Assembly: GCF_003387475.1 (NCBI RefSeq)
Contig: NZ_QUNO01000002.1
Span: 186,001-250,000 of the forward strand
Direction: 5' to 3'
DNA: 64,000 nt
Source of the DNA: Kutzneria buriramensis
GTDB lineage: Bacteria > Actinomycetota > Actinomycetes > Mycobacteriales > Pseudonocardiaceae
The position numbers and the translations under genes are program-made. Below, one piece after another: positions 17,701 through 29,237 of this stretch. A model generated the notes under the pieces. That model saw only the letters and a list, made by a program, of their open reading frames with translations. It was not told where the DNA came from and did not search any database. Position 1 is the first letter of the stretch, and the number at the start of each line of letters is the position of its first letter.

Positions 17701-20700
17701 GTGCGTCGGTCCCGGTTGCGGAGCTGGCCGAGTGGCCGCCGGCCGGCGCTTCGCGCGTCGACATCGACGGTGCGTACGACCAGCTCCTCGGCCGTGGTTA
17801 CGCCTACGGCCCGGTGTTCCAGGGGCTGAAGGCGGTGTGGCGGCGCGGCGACGAGATGTTCGCGGAGGTGGCGCTGCCCGAGGGCGCCGAGGCGGAGCGG
17901 TTCGGGCTGCACCCGGCGCTGCTCGACTCGGCGATGCACGGGGAACTGTTGGGAGACGGCGACACGGAGTTGCCGTTCTCGTGGGGCGGCGTGTCGCTGC
18001 ACGCCGCCGGTGCGTCGGCGCTGCGGGTGCGGATGGCGCCCGCTGACGGCGGTCTTTCCCTTACCGTGGCGGATTTGACCGGTCAGCCGGTGCTGACGGT
18101 GGCGTCCCTGGCGTCGCGGCCGGTGACCCCCGCGCAGCTTTCCTCCGCCGAGCCGCTGTACGAGTTGGTGTGGCAGCCCGCGGTTTCGGGATCGGCTGTC
18201 GATCCCGATGTTGTCGTCGAGCACGTCGTGTCGGCTGAGGGCGACGTGCTCGACGGCGTCCGCACGGTGGCCTCCGTTGTGTTGGAACGCATCCGTGCGG
18301 CGCTCGTTGGCGAGGACCGGGTCGCCTTCGTCACCCGTGGCGCGGTTTCCGTCGGCGGCGAGGACATAGACCTGGCGATCGCCCCGGTGTGGGGCATCGT
18401 CCGCGCCGCGCAGGCGGAGAACCCCGGCCGTTTTGTCCTGGTGGACACCGATTCCGACGATGTCGCGGCGGCTTTGGCTCTGGGTGAGCCGGAAGTCGCG
18501 GTGCGCGGCGGGTCGGTGTTCGTCCCGCGGCTGGCCCGAGTGGCCGCCACCGCCGGCTCTGTATCGATTGACTCTGGGGCAGCCGACGGCACGGCCCTGG
18601 TCACCGGTGGCACCGGCGGCCTCGGTGCGCTGTTCGCCCGGCATCTGGTGGCGGAAAGGGGTTTCCGCAGCCTGGTGCTGACGAGCCGGCGCGGCATCGA
18701 GGCCCCCGGAGCCGCCGCACTGAAGTCCGAGCTGGAGGCACTCGGCGCCACCGTCACGGTTGCCGCGTGCGACGTCAGTGACCGGGACGCGCTGGCCTTC
18801 CTGCTGGAGGGCATTTCCGACCTGAAGGCCGTGGTGCACGCGGCCGGCGTCGCCGAGAACGGCCTGGTGCAAGCGGTTACCGCCGAGGAGTTGGACGCGG
18901 TGCTGCGGCCCAAGGCCGACGCCGCGTGGTACCTGCACGAGCTGACCCGCGGCCTGGACATGTTCGTGCTGGTCTCCTCCGTCGGTGGCCTGTTGCTCGC
19001 CGCCGGGCAGGCCAGCTACGCCGCCGCGAACGTGTTCCTGGACGGCCTGGCCCAGCACCGGCGGGCGCTCGGGCTGCCGGCGACCTCCCTGGCGTACGGG
19101 CTGTGGGGCGTCGAGGCAGGGCTCGGGGCCGAGCTCGGCGATACAGACCTGGAGCGGATGCGGAAGTCCGGCCTGCCGGCGTTGTCCGAGGCCGAGGGCC
19201 TGTCGCTGTTCGATGCCTCCCTGGACTCCGGTTCCGCGAACGTCGTGCCGGTCAAGCTCGATCTCGCCACGTTGCGCACCCGCGAGGTGCCGCACGTGCT
19301 GCGTGGCCTGGTGCGCGTGCCGCAGCGGCAGGCGGCGCGAGCCGGTTCGGTCACGGGCAGCTCGCTGGCCGACCTCAGCGACGACGCGCTGCTGGACCTG
19401 GTGCGCAAGCACGTCGCCGCGGTGCTCGGGCACGCGTCCACCGACGCGATCGAGCCGGACCGCGCGTTCCAGGAGCTGGGCTTCGATTCCCTTGCGTCCG
19501 TTGAGCTTCGCAACCTGCTCGGCGGCGAGACCGGCCTGCGGCTGCCGGCGACGCTCGTGTTCGACTACCCGACCTCCCGCTCGGTGTCGGAGTACCTGCG
19601 CGAGAAGCTCGGTGGCGCCAAGGCCGTCACCGCGGTTCGGGCGGTGTCGCCGCTGGACGACGACCCGATCGTCATCGTCGGCATGGCCTGCCACTATCCG
19701 GGCGGCGTCAACTCGCCCGAGGACCTGTGGCGGCTGGTCGCCGACGGCGGCGACACCGTCGGCCCGTTCCCCACGAATCGCGGCTGGGACCTGGCCAACC
19801 TGTTCGACCCGGAGCCCGGCAAGCCCAACAAGACGTACGCGCGCGACGGCGGCTTCCTCCACGACGCAGCCGAGTTCGACGCCGACTTCTTCGGCATCAG
19901 CCCGCGCGAGGCCGTGCTGATGGACCCGCAGCAGCGGCTGCTGCTGGAGACCGCGTGGGAGACGTTCGAGCGCGCCGGCATTGATCCCCGGTCGCTCAAG
20001 GGCTCTTCGACCGGCGTGTTCACCGGCATGATGTACCACGACTACGCCCTGAACAGCGCCTCCGGCGCCATCGCGTCCGGCCGTGTCTCGTACAGCTTCG
20101 GCTTCGAGGGCCCGGCCGTCACTGTCGACACGGCGTGTTCGTCGTCGCTGGTGGCGCTGCACCTGGCGATTCAGGCGCTGCGGTCGGGGGAGTGCTCGCT
20201 GGCGCTGGCCGGCGGCGTGGCCGTGATGGCGACGCCCGAGATGCTCATCGACTTCTCCACCCAGCGCGGACTTTCCGCCGACGGCCGCTGCAAGTCGTTC
20301 GCCGGCGCGGCCGACGGCACCGGCTGGTCCGAGGGTGTCGGCCTGATCCTCGTCGAGCGCAAGTCCGACGCCGAGCGGCTCGGGCACCCCATCGTCGCCG
20401 TGATTCGCGGTTCCGCCGTCAACCAGGACGGCGCCTCCAACGGCCTCACCGCCCCCAACGGTCCCGCGCAGCAGCGGGTCATCCGTCAGGCGCTGGCCAA
20501 TGCCGGCCTCGACACGTCCGATGTGGACACCGTGGAGGCGCACGGCACCGGCACCAAGCTCGGCGACCCCATCGAGGCGCAGGCCCTGCTCGCGACCTAC
20601 GGTCAGGATCGGTCGGAGCCGCTGTGGCTGGGGTCGATCAAGTCCAACATGGGCCACTCCCAGGCGGCGGCCGGTGTCGCCGGCATCATCAAGATGGTCA

Positions 20701-23700
20701 TGGCGATGCGGCACGGCCTGCTGCCCAAGACCTTGCACGTCGACGAGCCCACGCCCCATGTGGATTGGGCCGCCGGCAATGTCCGGCTGCTGACCGAGTC
20801 GCGGCCGTGGCCGTCGGTCGATCGGCCCCGCCGGGCGGGCATCTCGTCGTTCGGGTTGAGCGGCACCAACGCGCACGTGATCGTCGAGCAGGTGCCGGCG
20901 GCCGAGCCGGCCCCCGCCGAGTCGTCCCGAGTCGTGCCCCTGCTGGTGTCGGGCAAGACCCCCGAGGCGCTGGCCGGCCAGATCGCCGGGCTTTCGGATG
21001 CGGGCGGCAGTCTGCTGGATATTGCATACACGCTGGCGGTGGAGAGGGTGGCGTTCGACCACCGGGGCGTCGGCCTCGACCGGGAGAACTTCGTGGCCGG
21101 GGCGGTGCGCCCGGGGAGGACGGCGTTCCTGTTCACCGGTCAGGGTTCCCAGCGCATCGGCATGGGCCGCGAGCTGCACGCGGCGTTCCCGGTGTTCGCG
21201 GCCGCCTGGGATGCGGCGATCGATGGCGACGTTGCCTGGGGTGAGGACCAAGAAGCCCTCAACCAGACCGGCAATGCGCAGCCTGCCCTCTTCGCGTTCG
21301 AGGTGGCGCTGTACCGGCTGCTGGAGTCGTGGGGGATGAAGCCGGACTTCGTCGCAGGTCACTCCGTGGGTGAGATCGCGGCGGCGCATGTGGCCGGAGT
21401 CCTGTCGCTGGAGGATGCGAAGGCGCTGGTCAGTGCCCGTGGGCGGTTGATGCAGGCGTTGCCGGCCGGTGGCGCGATGGTCGCCGTCCAGGCCACCGAG
21501 GACGAGATCACGCTGGTCGACGGCGTCGGCATCGCCGCGGTGAACGGCCCGCAGTCGGTGGTGATCTCCGGTGTTGAAGATGCCGTGCTCGCGATCAAGG
21601 CGGAGTTCGAGGCCAAGGGGCGCAAGGCGACGCGGTTGAAGGTGTCGCACGCGTTCCACTCGCCGCTGATGGAGCCGATGCTCGACGAGTTCCGAGCCGT
21701 CGTGGAAACGCTGACCTTCGCCGAGCCGGAGCTGGGCGTTGTCACGACCTCCGCCGGTGGCGGGGCGTGGACCGAGCCGGAGTACTGGGTCAACCACGTG
21801 CGGGCGGCGGTCCGGTTCGCCGACGCGGTGACCAGCCTCAACGCGCAGGGCGTGACGAAGTTCGTCGAGGTCGGACCGGACGGGGTGCTGGCCGGCATGG
21901 GGGCGAACTGTGTCGAGGACGCGGTGTTCGTCGCCACCCAGCGCCGCGAGCGGCCCCAGGAGCGGGAGCTCGTCGCCGGCATCGCGCAGGCCTGGGCGAA
22001 CGGCGTGATCGTCGACTGGGCGAAGTTCTTCGACGGCACCGGCGCGCGGCGCACGGAGCTGCCCACGTACGCCTTCCAGCGGCAGACGTTCTGGATGACG
22101 TCGGCGAACTCCGGCGGCGACGTGACGTCGGTGGGGCAGATCGCGGTGCAGCACCCGCTGCTCGGCGCGGCGGTCGCCTCCGCGGAGACGGACGGCGTGG
22201 TGCTCACGGGCCGGCTGTCGGTGGAAACCCAGCCGTGGCTGGGGGATCACGACGTCCTCGGCGCGCTTCTGTTGCCGGGCACCGCCTTTGTGGAGCTGGC
22301 GTTGCAGGCCGGCCACCACGTCGGCTGCGATGTGGTGCAGGAGCTGACCCTCGAGGCGCCGCTGATTCTGCCGGAACGCGGCGGCGTCGCGGTGCAGGTG
22401 GTTGTCGACGGCGCCCGCAACGTCGGCATCTACTCCCGTATCGACGACCGCGAGTGGACACGGCACGCCACCGGCGTGCTCGACACGGAGGCCGCCGTAC
22501 CCGAAACCCTCGACGAGTGGCCGCCGCCCGGCGACGCCGCCGACCTCGACGGGGCGTACGAGAACCTCGCCGATCAGGGGTACGCCTACGGCCCGATGTT
22601 CCAGGGGCTCAAGGCGGCCTGGTTCGACGGCGACGACACGTACGCCGAAGTCGCGCTGCCGGCGGGGGCCGACGCGGAGCGCTACGGCATCCACCCGGCG
22701 CTGCTCGACTCGGCCCTGCACGCGCAACTGGTCGCGATCGAGGAGTCCGGCGACACCCAGCTCCCGTTCGCCTGGAACGGCGTCACCCTGCACCGCGCCG
22801 GCGCGTCCGAGCTGCGCGTGCGGATCCGCCGCACCGGCGACGACTCGGTGTCCGTGCTGGTCACGGACATCACCGGCGACCCGATCCTGTCCGTCGACTC
22901 CCTGGTGTCGCGGGCGGTGTCGACCGAGCAGCTCAGCGTCGACCGCCAGCACGATTCGCTCTTCCACGTCGTCTGGACGCCGGTCCCGGTATCCGGCACC
23001 GAGGAGGCGACGATCGAGGTCGTGCCGCCCGACAACGCGCTGGAACACGTTCTCGGCCGCGTGCAGGACTGGCTCGCCGACGACAGCAACGCCGACAACC
23101 GGCTGGTGTTCGTCACGCGCAACGCCGTCGACACCGACGCCGTCGACCTCGACGTGGCGCCGGTCTGGGGCCTGGTCCGGTCGGCGATCGCCGAGAACCC
23201 CGGGCGCTTCGGCCTGATCGACACCGACGGCGACGACGTCACCGCGGCGATCGCCCTCGGCGAGCCGGAAGTCTCGGTGCGCGGCGGCGAACTCCGGGTG
23301 CCGCGCCTGGCCCGCGTGACGGAACTCAACGGCAGCACCGAATTCGGTGACACCGTGCTGATCACCGGCGGCCTCAGCGGTCTCGGCGCGCTGTTCGCCA
23401 AGCACCTCGCGTCTCAAGGCGTGGCCAACCTGGTGCTGACCAGCCGGCGCGGCGCGGACGCCCCCGGTGCCGCCGAGCTGACGCGGGAACTGGAGGCCCT
23501 CGGCGCTTCGGTGGCCGTGAAGGCCTGCGATGTCGCCGACCGGGACGCGGTTGCCGCGCTGCTCAAGGGAATTCCGCGGCTCAGCGGCATCGTGCACGCG
23601 GCCGGCGTGCTCGACGACGGCGTGGTCTCCGCGCTGGACGCCGACCGGTTCCGCACGGTGTTCGCCCCCAAGGCCGACGCCGCCCGTCACCTGCACGAAC

Positions 23701-26700
23701 TCGCCGGCGACCTCAAGGCGTTCGTGCTGTTCTCGTCGGTCGCCGGCACTTTCGGCGGCACCGCGCAGGCGAACTACGCTGCCGCCAACGTCTTCCTGGA
23801 CGCCCTCGCCGAGCACCGGCGGGCGAACGGGCAGCCGGCGGTGTCGCTGGCGTGGGGACCGTGGGCGCAGGTCGGCGGCATGGCCGACCTGCTCACCGCC
23901 GCCGACCTCCAGCGCCTGGAGCGCGCCGGCATGCCGGTCCTGCTGCCGGAAGAAGGCATTGGCCTGTTCGACAGCGCGCTCAAGGCCGGCCTCGCCACGG
24001 TGGTGCCGTTCCGGCTCGACCTGAGCACGCTCCGCGCGCAGGCCGCGGTGCAACCGCCGATCCTGCACGGCCTGGTGCGGGTCCCGACGCGGCGGACCGC
24101 CGGCGGTGGCTCGTCGCTGGAGCGCCGGCTCGCCGGCCTCGACACCGGCGAGCGGGAGCGGCTGCTGGTTGCCTTGGTACGCAAGCATGTCGCCGACGTG
24201 CTCGGGCACGCGACCGTCGACGCCGTCGACCCGGACCGCGCGTTCAACGAACTGGGCTTCGACTCGCTGTCGGCCGTCGAGCTCCGCAACCAGCTCGGCG
24301 CCGAGACCGGCCTGCGGCTGCCGGCCACCCTGGTCTTCGACTACCCGACCACCCGCGCCGTCGCCGGGTACCTGGTCACCACGTTCGCCGGCGCGGCCAA
24401 GACGACCAAGGCCCGCGCGAAGTCCACTTCGGACGAACCGATCGCAATCGTCGGCATGGCCTGCCGATACCCCGGCGGGGTGACCTCGCCGGAGGACCTG
24501 TGGCAGTTGGTGGTCAACGGCGTGGACGCGGTCACCGACTTCCCGACCGACCGCGGCTGGGACACCGAGCGGATCTACGACCCGAGCGGCGAGCGCCCCA
24601 ACACCACGTACACCAAGCGGGGTGCCTTCCTGCACGACGCCGCGCTGTTCGACCCGGGATTCTTCGGCGTCAGCCCGATCGACGCGCTGGAGATGGACCC
24701 CCAGCAGCGGCTGCTGCTGGAGACCGCGTGGGAGACGTTCGAGAGCGCCGGCATCGACCCGGGACCGTTGCGCGGCAGCGACACCGGCGTGTTCGCCGGC
24801 ATGATGTACCACGACTACAAGGTCAACAACAACACGGGTTCCATCGCCTCCGGCCGCGTTTCCTACACGTTCGGCTTCGAGGGCCCGGCGGTCACGATCG
24901 ACACCGCCTGCTCGTCGTCGCTGGTGGCTCTGCACTGGGCCATCCAGGCGCTGCGGACCGGTGAGTGCTCGCTGGCGCTGGCCGGCGGTGTCGCGGTGAT
25001 GGCGACGCCGGAGACGTTCGTGGAGTTCAGCAAGCAGCGCGGGCTTTCGCCGGACGGCCGCTGCAAGTCCTTCGCCGGAGCGACGGACGGCACCGGCTGG
25101 GGCGAGGGCGTCGGCCTGATCCTGATCGAGCGGCTCTCCGACGCCCAGCGCAACGGTCACAACGTCCTGGCCGTGGTGAAGGGTTCCGCGATCAACCAGG
25201 ACGGCGCCTCCAACGGTCTGACCGCGCCGAACGGTCCCGCGCAGCAGCGGGTGATCCAGCAGGCGCTGGCCAACGCCGGGCTCGCCGCCGCCGATGTCGA
25301 CACCGTCGAGGCGCACGGCACCGGCACCACCCTGGGCGATCCCATTGAGGCGCAGGCACTTCTGGCGACCTACGGCCAGAACCGCACCGAGCCCCTGTGG
25401 CTGGGGTCGATCAAGTCCAACATGGGCCACACCCAGTCGGCCGCCGGTGTCGCCGGCATCATCAAGATGATCATGGCGATGCGGCACGGGGTGCTGCCCA
25501 AGACCCTGCACGTGGACGTGCCGACCCCGCACGTCGACTGGACCGCCGGCAACATCGAGCTGCTCACCGAGGCGCGGGAGTGGCCGGCGGTGGATCGCCC
25601 GCGCAGGGCGGGCATCTCGTCGTTCGGCATCTCCGGCACCAACGCCCACGTGATCATCGAGCAGGCGGTTCAGGAGGTGCCGGAGCGGGAGATCGCCCCG
25701 CGCCCGGTGCCGGTGATCGTCTCCGCGAAGACGGCCGACGGCCTCAAGGCACAGGCCGCACAACTGTCCGCAGCGTTGAATTTCTTGGGGAACGGCGAAC
25801 CGCTGGACGTCGCCTACTCGCTGGCGACGCTGCGGGCCCCGCTGGAGCACCGCGCGGCGTTCGTCGCCGAGGACCGGGACGGCCTGACCCGGGGCCTGGT
25901 CGACATCACGGATGCGGTCGCCGGGCAGGGGCTGACGGCGTTCCTGTTCACCGGTCAGGGGTCGCAGCGGATCGGCATGGGCCGGGAGCTGTACGAGAAG
26001 TTCCCGGTGTTCGCGGCGGCCTGGGACGCGGCGATCGATGGCGACGTCGTCTGGGGTGATGACCAGGAGGCGTTGAACCAGACCGGCAACGCCCAGCCTG
26101 CGTTGTTCGCGTTCGAGGTGGCGCTGTACCGGCTGCTGGAGTCGTGGGGGATGAAGCCGGACTTCGTCGCAGGTCACTCGATCGGCGAGGTCGCGGCGGC
26201 GCATGTCGCCGGGGTTGTTTCGCTTGAGGATGCCCGGAAGCTGGTGTCGGCTCGGGGCCGGTTGATGCAGGCGTTGCCGGCCGGCGGCGCGATGGTCGCC
26301 ATTCAGGCCACCGAGGACGAGATCACCCTGGTCGACGGCGTGGGGATCGCCGCGATCAACGGCCCGCAGTCGGTGGTGATCTCCGGTGTTGAAGATGCCG
26401 TGCTCGCGATCCAGGCGGAGTTCGAGGCCAAGGGGCGCAAGACCTCGCGGTTGAAGGTGTCGCACGCGTTCCACTCGCCGCTGATGGAGCCGATGCTCGA
26501 CGAGTTCCGGAGCGTCGTGGAAACGCTGACCTTCGCCGAGCCGAGGATCCAGGTCGTCACGACCTCCGCCGGTGGCGGGGAATGGCACCAGCCCGAGTAC
26601 TGGGTCAACCACGTGCGGGCGGCGGTCCGGTTCGCCGACGCGGTCACCAGCCTGAATGAGCAGGGCGTGACCAAGTTCGTGGAGATCGGGCCGGACGGTG

Positions 26701-29213
26701 TGCTGACCGGCCTGGCGCAGGGCTGCCTCGACGACGGCGCCTTCGTCGCCACCCAGCGGCGCGACCGGGACCAGGAGCGCGGGCTGGTCGCCGGCGTCGC
26801 GCAGGCCTGGGTGAACGGCGTGCACGTCGACTGGGCGAAGTTCTTCGCCGGCCGGGAGGCGCGCCGCGTCGAGCTGCCGACCTACCCGTTCCAGCACCAG
26901 CACTTCTGGGTCAACTCGGTGATCTCCGACGGCGCCGACGTGAACTCCGCCGGCCTGGACTCGGTGGACCACCCGCTGCTCGGCGCGGCCATCCCGGCCG
27001 CGGAGGGCAACGGCGTGGTGCTCACCGGCCGGTTGTCGCCGGAAACCCAGCCGTGGCTGGCCGATCACGACGTGCTGGGCAGCATCCTGTTCCCCGGCGC
27101 CGGTTTCGTCGAGCTGGCGCTGCAAGCGGCCGCCCGCACCGGCTACGACCTGATCGAGGAGCTCACCCTCGAAACCCCGCTGGTGCTGCCCGAGAACGGC
27201 GACGTGGCGATCCAGGTCGTCGCCGGCGACAACAGGGTCAGCGTCTACTCCCGCGGCGAGGACGGCTGGATCCGGCACGCGACAGGCATTCTCGGCACGG
27301 GTGCGCCGGCCGGCGAGACGTTCGACATGCCGGCCGGCACGCCGATCGACCTCGACCCGCTCGCCCTGGGCTTCGGCTACGGGCCGGCGTTCCAGGGCAT
27401 CCGGGCGGTGCGGGCCGGCGACGACATCTTCGCCGAGGTCACGGTCCCCGACGCCGATGACCGGTTCGCGCTGCACCCGGCCCTGCTGGAAACGGCCCTC
27501 CAGCCCACGCTCAACGACACGGTGTTCCCCGCTTCCTACAAGGGAATCGCCGTCCACCGCGCGGGAACCTCCGCCATCCGTGCGCGAATCAACGGCACCG
27601 TCACGCTGGCCGACGACAGCGGCCCGGTGGCGACCATCCAGGGCATCGAGTACCGGCCGATCACCGCCGACCAACTGGCCAACATCGGCAACGACCTGTA
27701 CAAGATCGACTGGGTCGCCGCGCCGACTGCCCGTCCCACCGACGAGACGTGGTCGGCCGAGCTGCCCCTCGCCGACTGGTCCGAGTGGTTGCCGACCCTC
27801 GAAGCCCCGGACGTCGTGCACGTGGCGTGCCCGGCCGACGGCACGCCCGCCGACGCCGAGATCGCCGCGACGCAGCTACTGCACCTGATCAGGGCATACG
27901 AGGGCAAACTTGTGCTCACCGGTCACAACGGCGCGCTGTGGGGCCTGATCCGGTCGGCGCAGGAGGAAAGCCCGGGCCGGTTCGTGCTCGTTGACACCGA
28001 CGGCAGCGTGGAGGCCAAGAAGGCCGTCGACACCGGCGAACCCGAGTTGAGGATCCGCGACGGCAAGATTCTCGTGCCGCGGCTCGCTGCCGCGCCGCCC
28101 GGAAGCGACCGCAAGATAGGCGACACCGTGCTGATCACCGGCGGCAAGGAGGGCATCGGCAAGGCCATCGCCGACCACCTGACCGCCAGGGGCGTGAAGG
28201 TCCTGCACAAGCCCGGCAAGCGCAAGGTCGACACGGTGATCCACGCCGAGTCGCGCACCGACAACGCCCTGCTCGCCGACATGACCGACGATCAGCTGCA
28301 CAGCGTGCTGGCCACCGTCGACGGCGCCTGGAACCACCGTGACGCCAACCTGATCCTCGTCTCGTCGGCGACGAGCCTGCTCCTCGGCACCGGCCAGGCC
28401 AACTTCGCCGCCGCCACCGGCTACCTGAACTCCCTGGCCGAGAAGCACAATGCCAAGGCGATCGCCTTCGGTCCGCTGGACAACGGCGACGAGGCCTACG
28501 CGGAACGCATGCGCCGCATGGGAACCCCGGTGATCACCTCCGACGAGATCGGGCCGCTGTTCGACCAGGCGCTCACGGTGGACGGCTCGCTCACCGTCCC
28601 GTTGAAGCTGGACAAGGCATCGCTACGGGCCCGGCCCGAGGGCCTGCCGACGCTGCTGCGCGGCCTGGTCCGCATGCCGGCCCGGCAGCAGCAGGCCGAC
28701 ACCTCGATCCGCGAACGGCTGGCCGAGCTGCCCGAAGCGGACCGCGAACGGCTGCTGCTCGACCTCGTCGGCAAGCACGTCGCGGCGGTGCTCGGCCACG
28801 ACGCGTCGACGATCATCGAGCCGGACCGGGCGTTCAAGGAGCTGGGCTTCGACTCGCTGACCGCCGTCGAACTGCGCAAACAGCTCGGCCTGGCCACCGG
28901 CCTCCAGTTGCCGGCCACGCTGGTCTTCGACTACCCCACCTCCAAGGACGTCGCCGAGCACCTGCGCGAACTGCTCCAGCCGGGCGAGTTCGACCCGGCC
29001 CAGCAGCTGTTCGCCGAGATCGGCCGGCTGGAGGCGTCGCTGCACGCCACGGATGTGAACGGCTCCCGGCCCCGGATCACCGCCCGACTGGAGGCGCTGC
29101 TCCGGAAATGGCGCGACAACGAGGAAATCGCCACGGGTTCGGAGGGGAGTCTGGACGAGGCGACGGACGACGAGCTGTTCGCCGCGCTGGACGACGAACT
29201 CGGCATTTCCTGA
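14706..29213 (+). CDS. Type I modular PKS, modules 1-3 (KS-AT-DH-KR-ACP x2, then KS-AT-DH*-KR*-ACP)
   Basis: A 4835-residue synthase carrying three malonyl extensions. An N-terminal docking helix ([20 protein letters not shown]) leads straight into KS; there is no loading ACP. Module 1: KS 34-445 (Cys192 in DTACSSS), AT 529-809 (GHSVGE, HAFHS: malonyl), DH 869-1149 ([18 protein letters not shown]), KR 1297-1482 ([17 protein letters not shown]; neither LDD nor the A-type Trp), ACP 1562-1632 (GFDS). Module 2: KS 1654-2062, AT 2138-2419, DH 2479-2742, KR 2883-3062 (LDD, B-type), ACP 3154-3222. Module 3: KS 3245-3652, AT 3744-4022, DH 4084-4320 (Asp of HPALLD replaced by Glu), KR 4472-4592 (about 30 residues short; Tyr to Phe in GQANFAAAT, Lys to Thr), ACP 4684-4752. 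A C-terminal docking region follows. The start could also be the ATG at 14691. A TTA codon occurs at 16659-16661 in module 1 AT. Confidence 0.95.
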   Translation: MSNEEKLLDYLKRATSDLREARKRLADAERREQEPIAIVSMGCRFPGGVGSPEDLWQLVVDEVDTVGSMPTDRFWDLDGSYDPTPGAPGKIYSRDGSFLDDAGGFDAELFRISPREAAEMDPQQRLLLETAWEALERAGIDPTSLKGSRTGVFAGVMYHDYGAGTSDGSMVSGRVSYTLGLEGPAVTVDTACSSSLVALHQAIRALRAGDCALALAGGVTVMATLETFVEFSRQRGLSPTGRCRAFADGADGVGWGEGAGMLLLARLSDAQRLGYPILAVVRGSAVNQDGASNGITAPNGPSQRRVIRQALASAGIGPSDVDVVEAHGTGTTLGDPIEAQALLAVYGQERTEPLWLGSIKSNMGHTQAAAGVAGIIKMVMAIRHGVLPRTLHVDSPSSHVDWTAGSVELLTESRAWPAVERPRRAGVSSFGISGTNAHVIIEQAPVVEAVERSVDPRPVPWILSGKTAAALTDQASRLSTVDTLPVDVAYTLATGRAAMEQRAVVVGSSLDELVSGLAGVAGVTADAGKTAFLFTGQGAQQIGMGRELHAAFPVFAEAWDAAIDCDAVWGDDQEALNQTGNAQPALFAFEVALFRLLESWGVKPDFVAGHSVGEIAAAHVAGVLSLEDARTLVSARGRLMQALPAGGAMVALQAAEDEVVLRPGVGIAAVNGPQSVVISGDEAAVLEIKAEFEALGRKTSRLKVSHAFHSPLMEPMLAEFRSVVAGLTFNEPSLPVVTTSAGGGRWSEPEYWVGHVREAVRFADAVLGLRAEGVTRFVEVGPDGVLTGMAANCVEDAVFVATQRRGRAQERELVAGVAQAWAHGVPVDWEAFFAGRGAQRADLPTYAFQHQRFWVNSVWTQGSDLGSAGLAPVEHPLLAAVVAAPEGDGVVLTGRLSTQTQPWLADHDVLGTVILPGTAFLELAIQAGDHVGCDLVEELTLEAPLVLPERGGVAIQVVVGAADADGARQVSVHSRVEDPLNADSGLPWTRHALGILTVGASVPVAELAEWPPAGASRVDIDGAYDQLLGRGYAYGPVFQGLKAVWRRGDEMFAEVALPEGAEAERFGLHPALLDSAMHGELLGDGDTELPFSWGGVSLHAAGASALRVRMAPADGGLSLTVADLTGQPVLTVASLASRPVTPAQLSSAEPLYELVWQPAVSGSAVDPDVVVEHVVSAEGDVLDGVRTVASVVLERIRAALVGEDRVAFVTRGAVSVGGEDIDLAIAPVWGIVRAAQAENPGRFVLVDTDSDDVAAALALGEPEVAVRGGSVFVPRLARVAATAGSVSIDSGAADGTALVTGGTGGLGALFARHLVAERGFRSLVLTSRRGIEAPGAAALKSELEALGATVTVAACDVSDRDALAFLLEGISDLKAVVHAAGVAENGLVQAVTAEELDAVLRPKADAAWYLHELTRGLDMFVLVSSVGGLLLAAGQASYAAANVFLDGLAQHRRALGLPATSLAYGLWGVEAGLGAELGDTDLERMRKSGLPALSEAEGLSLFDASLDSGSANVVPVKLDLATLRTREVPHVLRGLVRVPQRQAARAGSVTGSSLADLSDDALLDLVRKHVAAVLGHASTDAIEPDRAFQELGFDSLASVELRNLLGGETGLRLPATLVFDYPTSRSVSEYLREKLGGAKAVTAVRAVSPLDDDPIVIVGMACHYPGGVNSPEDLWRLVADGGDTVGPFPTNRGWDLANLFDPEPGKPNKTYARDGGFLHDAAEFDADFFGISPREAVLMDPQQRLLLETAWETFERAGIDPRSLKGSSTGVFTGMMYHDYALNSASGAIASGRVSYSFGFEGPAVTVDTACSSSLVALHLAIQALRSGECSLALAGGVAVMATPEMLIDFSTQRGLSADGRCKSFAGAADGTGWSEGVGLILVERKSDAERLGHPIVAVIRGSAVNQDGASNGLTAPNGPAQQRVIRQALANAGLDTSDVDTVEAHGTGTKLGDPIEAQALLATYGQDRSEPLWLGSIKSNMGHSQAAAGVAGIIKMVMAMRHGLLPKTLHVDEPTPHVDWAAGNVRLLTESRPWPSVDRPRRAGISSFGLSGTNAHVIVEQVPAAEPAPAESSRVVPLLVSGKTPEALAGQIAGLSDAGGSLLDIAYTLAVERVAFDHRGVGLDRENFVAGAVRPGRTAFLFTGQGSQRIGMGRELHAAFPVFAAAWDAAIDGDVAWGEDQEALNQTGNAQPALFAFEVALYRLLESWGMKPDFVAGHSVGEIAAAHVAGVLSLEDAKALVSARGRLMQALPAGGAMVAVQATEDEITLVDGVGIAAVNGPQSVVISGVEDAVLAIKAEFEAKGRKATRLKVSHAFHSPLMEPMLDEFRAVVETLTFAEPELGVVTTSAGGGAWTEPEYWVNHVRAAVRFADAVTSLNAQGVTKFVEVGPDGVLAGMGANCVEDAVFVATQRRERPQERELVAGIAQAWANGVIVDWAKFFDGTGARRTELPTYAFQRQTFWMTSANSGGDVTSVGQIAVQHPLLGAAVASAETDGVVLTGRLSVETQPWLGDHDVLGALLLPGTAFVELALQAGHHVGCDVVQELTLEAPLILPERGGVAVQVVVDGARNVGIYSRIDDREWTRHATGVLDTEAAVPETLDEWPPPGDAADLDGAYENLADQGYAYGPMFQGLKAAWFDGDDTYAEVALPAGADAERYGIHPALLDSALHAQLVAIEESGDTQLPFAWNGVTLHRAGASELRVRIRRTGDDSVSVLVTDITGDPILSVDSLVSRAVSTEQLSVDRQHDSLFHVVWTPVPVSGTEEATIEVVPPDNALEHVLGRVQDWLADDSNADNRLVFVTRNAVDTDAVDLDVAPVWGLVRSAIAENPGRFGLIDTDGDDVTAAIALGEPEVSVRGGELRVPRLARVTELNGSTEFGDTVLITGGLSGLGALFAKHLASQGVANLVLTSRRGADAPGAAELTRELEALGASVAVKACDVADRDAVAALLKGIPRLSGIVHAAGVLDDGVVSALDADRFRTVFAPKADAARHLHELAGDLKAFVLFSSVAGTFGGTAQANYAAANVFLDALAEHRRANGQPAVSLAWGPWAQVGGMADLLTAADLQRLERAGMPVLLPEEGIGLFDSALKAGLATVVPFRLDLSTLRAQAAVQPPILHGLVRVPTRRTAGGGSSLERRLAGLDTGERERLLVALVRKHVADVLGHATVDAVDPDRAFNELGFDSLSAVELRNQLGAETGLRLPATLVFDYPTTRAVAGYLVTTFAGAAKTTKARAKSTSDEPIAIVGMACRYPGGVTSPEDLWQLVVNGVDAVTDFPTDRGWDTERIYDPSGERPNTTYTKRGAFLHDAALFDPGFFGVSPIDALEMDPQQRLLLETAWETFESAGIDPGPLRGSDTGVFAGMMYHDYKVNNNTGSIASGRVSYTFGFEGPAVTIDTACSSSLVALHWAIQALRTGECSLALAGGVAVMATPETFVEFSKQRGLSPDGRCKSFAGATDGTGWGEGVGLILIERLSDAQRNGHNVLAVVKGSAINQDGASNGLTAPNGPAQQRVIQQALANAGLAAADVDTVEAHGTGTTLGDPIEAQALLATYGQNRTEPLWLGSIKSNMGHTQSAAGVAGIIKMIMAMRHGVLPKTLHVDVPTPHVDWTAGNIELLTEAREWPAVDRPRRAGISSFGISGTNAHVIIEQAVQEVPEREIAPRPVPVIVSAKTADGLKAQAAQLSAALNFLGNGEPLDVAYSLATLRAPLEHRAAFVAEDRDGLTRGLVDITDAVAGQGLTAFLFTGQGSQRIGMGRELYEKFPVFAAAWDAAIDGDVVWGDDQEALNQTGNAQPALFAFEVALYRLLESWGMKPDFVAGHSIGEVAAAHVAGVVSLEDARKLVSARGRLMQALPAGGAMVAIQATEDEITLVDGVGIAAINGPQSVVISGVEDAVLAIQAEFEAKGRKTSRLKVSHAFHSPLMEPMLDEFRSVVETLTFAEPRIQVVTTSAGGGEWHQPEYWVNHVRAAVRFADAVTSLNEQGVTKFVEIGPDGVLTGLAQGCLDDGAFVATQRRDRDQERGLVAGVAQAWVNGVHVDWAKFFAGREARRVELPTYPFQHQHFWVNSVISDGADVNSAGLDSVDHPLLGAAIPAAEGNGVVLTGRLSPETQPWLADHDVLGSILFPGAGFVELALQAAARTGYDLIEELTLETPLVLPENGDVAIQVVAGDNRVSVYSRGEDGWIRHATGILGTGAPAGETFDMPAGTPIDLDPLALGFGYGPAFQGIRAVRAGDDIFAEVTVPDADDRFALHPALLETALQPTLNDTVFPASYKGIAVHRAGTSAIRARINGTVTLADDSGPVATIQGIEYRPITADQLANIGNDLYKIDWVAAPTARPTDETWSAELPLADWSEWLPTLEAPDVVHVACPADGTPADAEIAATQLLHLIRAYEGKLVLTGHNGALWGLIRSAQEESPGRFVLVDTDGSVEAKKAVDTGEPELRIRDGKILVPRLAAAPPGSDRKIGDTVLITGGKEGIGKAIADHLTARGVKVLHKPGKRKVDTVIHAESRTDNALLADMTDDQLHSVLATVDGAWNHRDANLILVSSATSLLLGTGQANFAAATGYLNSLAEKHNAKAIAFGPLDNGDEAYAERMRRMGTPVITSDEIGPLFDQALTVDGSLTVPLKLDKASLRARPEGLPTLLRGLVRMPARQQQADTSIRERLAELPEADRERLLLDLVGKHVAAVLGHDASTIIEPDRAFKELGFDSLTAVELRKQLGLATGLQLPATLVFDYPTSKDVAEHLRELLQPGEFDPAQQLFAEIGRLEASLHATDVNGSRPRITARLEALLRKWRDNEEIATGSEGSLDEATDDELFAALDDELGIS
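28115..28480 (+). other. Degenerate ketoreductase domain of module 3
   Basis: The NADPH-binding loop reads TGGKEGIG and the following strand-helix region is shortened by about 30 residues compared with modules 1 and 2. The catalytic Tyr is Phe ([10 protein letters not shown]), the following Asn is Thr, and the Lys expected in a [10 protein letters not shown]-like segment is Thr ([11 protein letters not shown]). With these losses the domain should not reduce, so module 3 is predicted to leave a beta-ketone and its DH would have no substrate. Confidence 0.8.
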
Positions 29214-29237
29214 CCACGGAGATGATGGGCTGACTTG

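Noticed and set aside
16659-27821. A 3720-codon minus-strand frame opposite the first PKS, and similar long antisense frames at 28623-32885, 38618-41536, 44939-48535 and 48561-54782
   Set aside because: They mirror GC-rich third positions of the PKS, have Arg/Gly/His/Gln-rich products without domains, and no ribosome sites. They are shadows.
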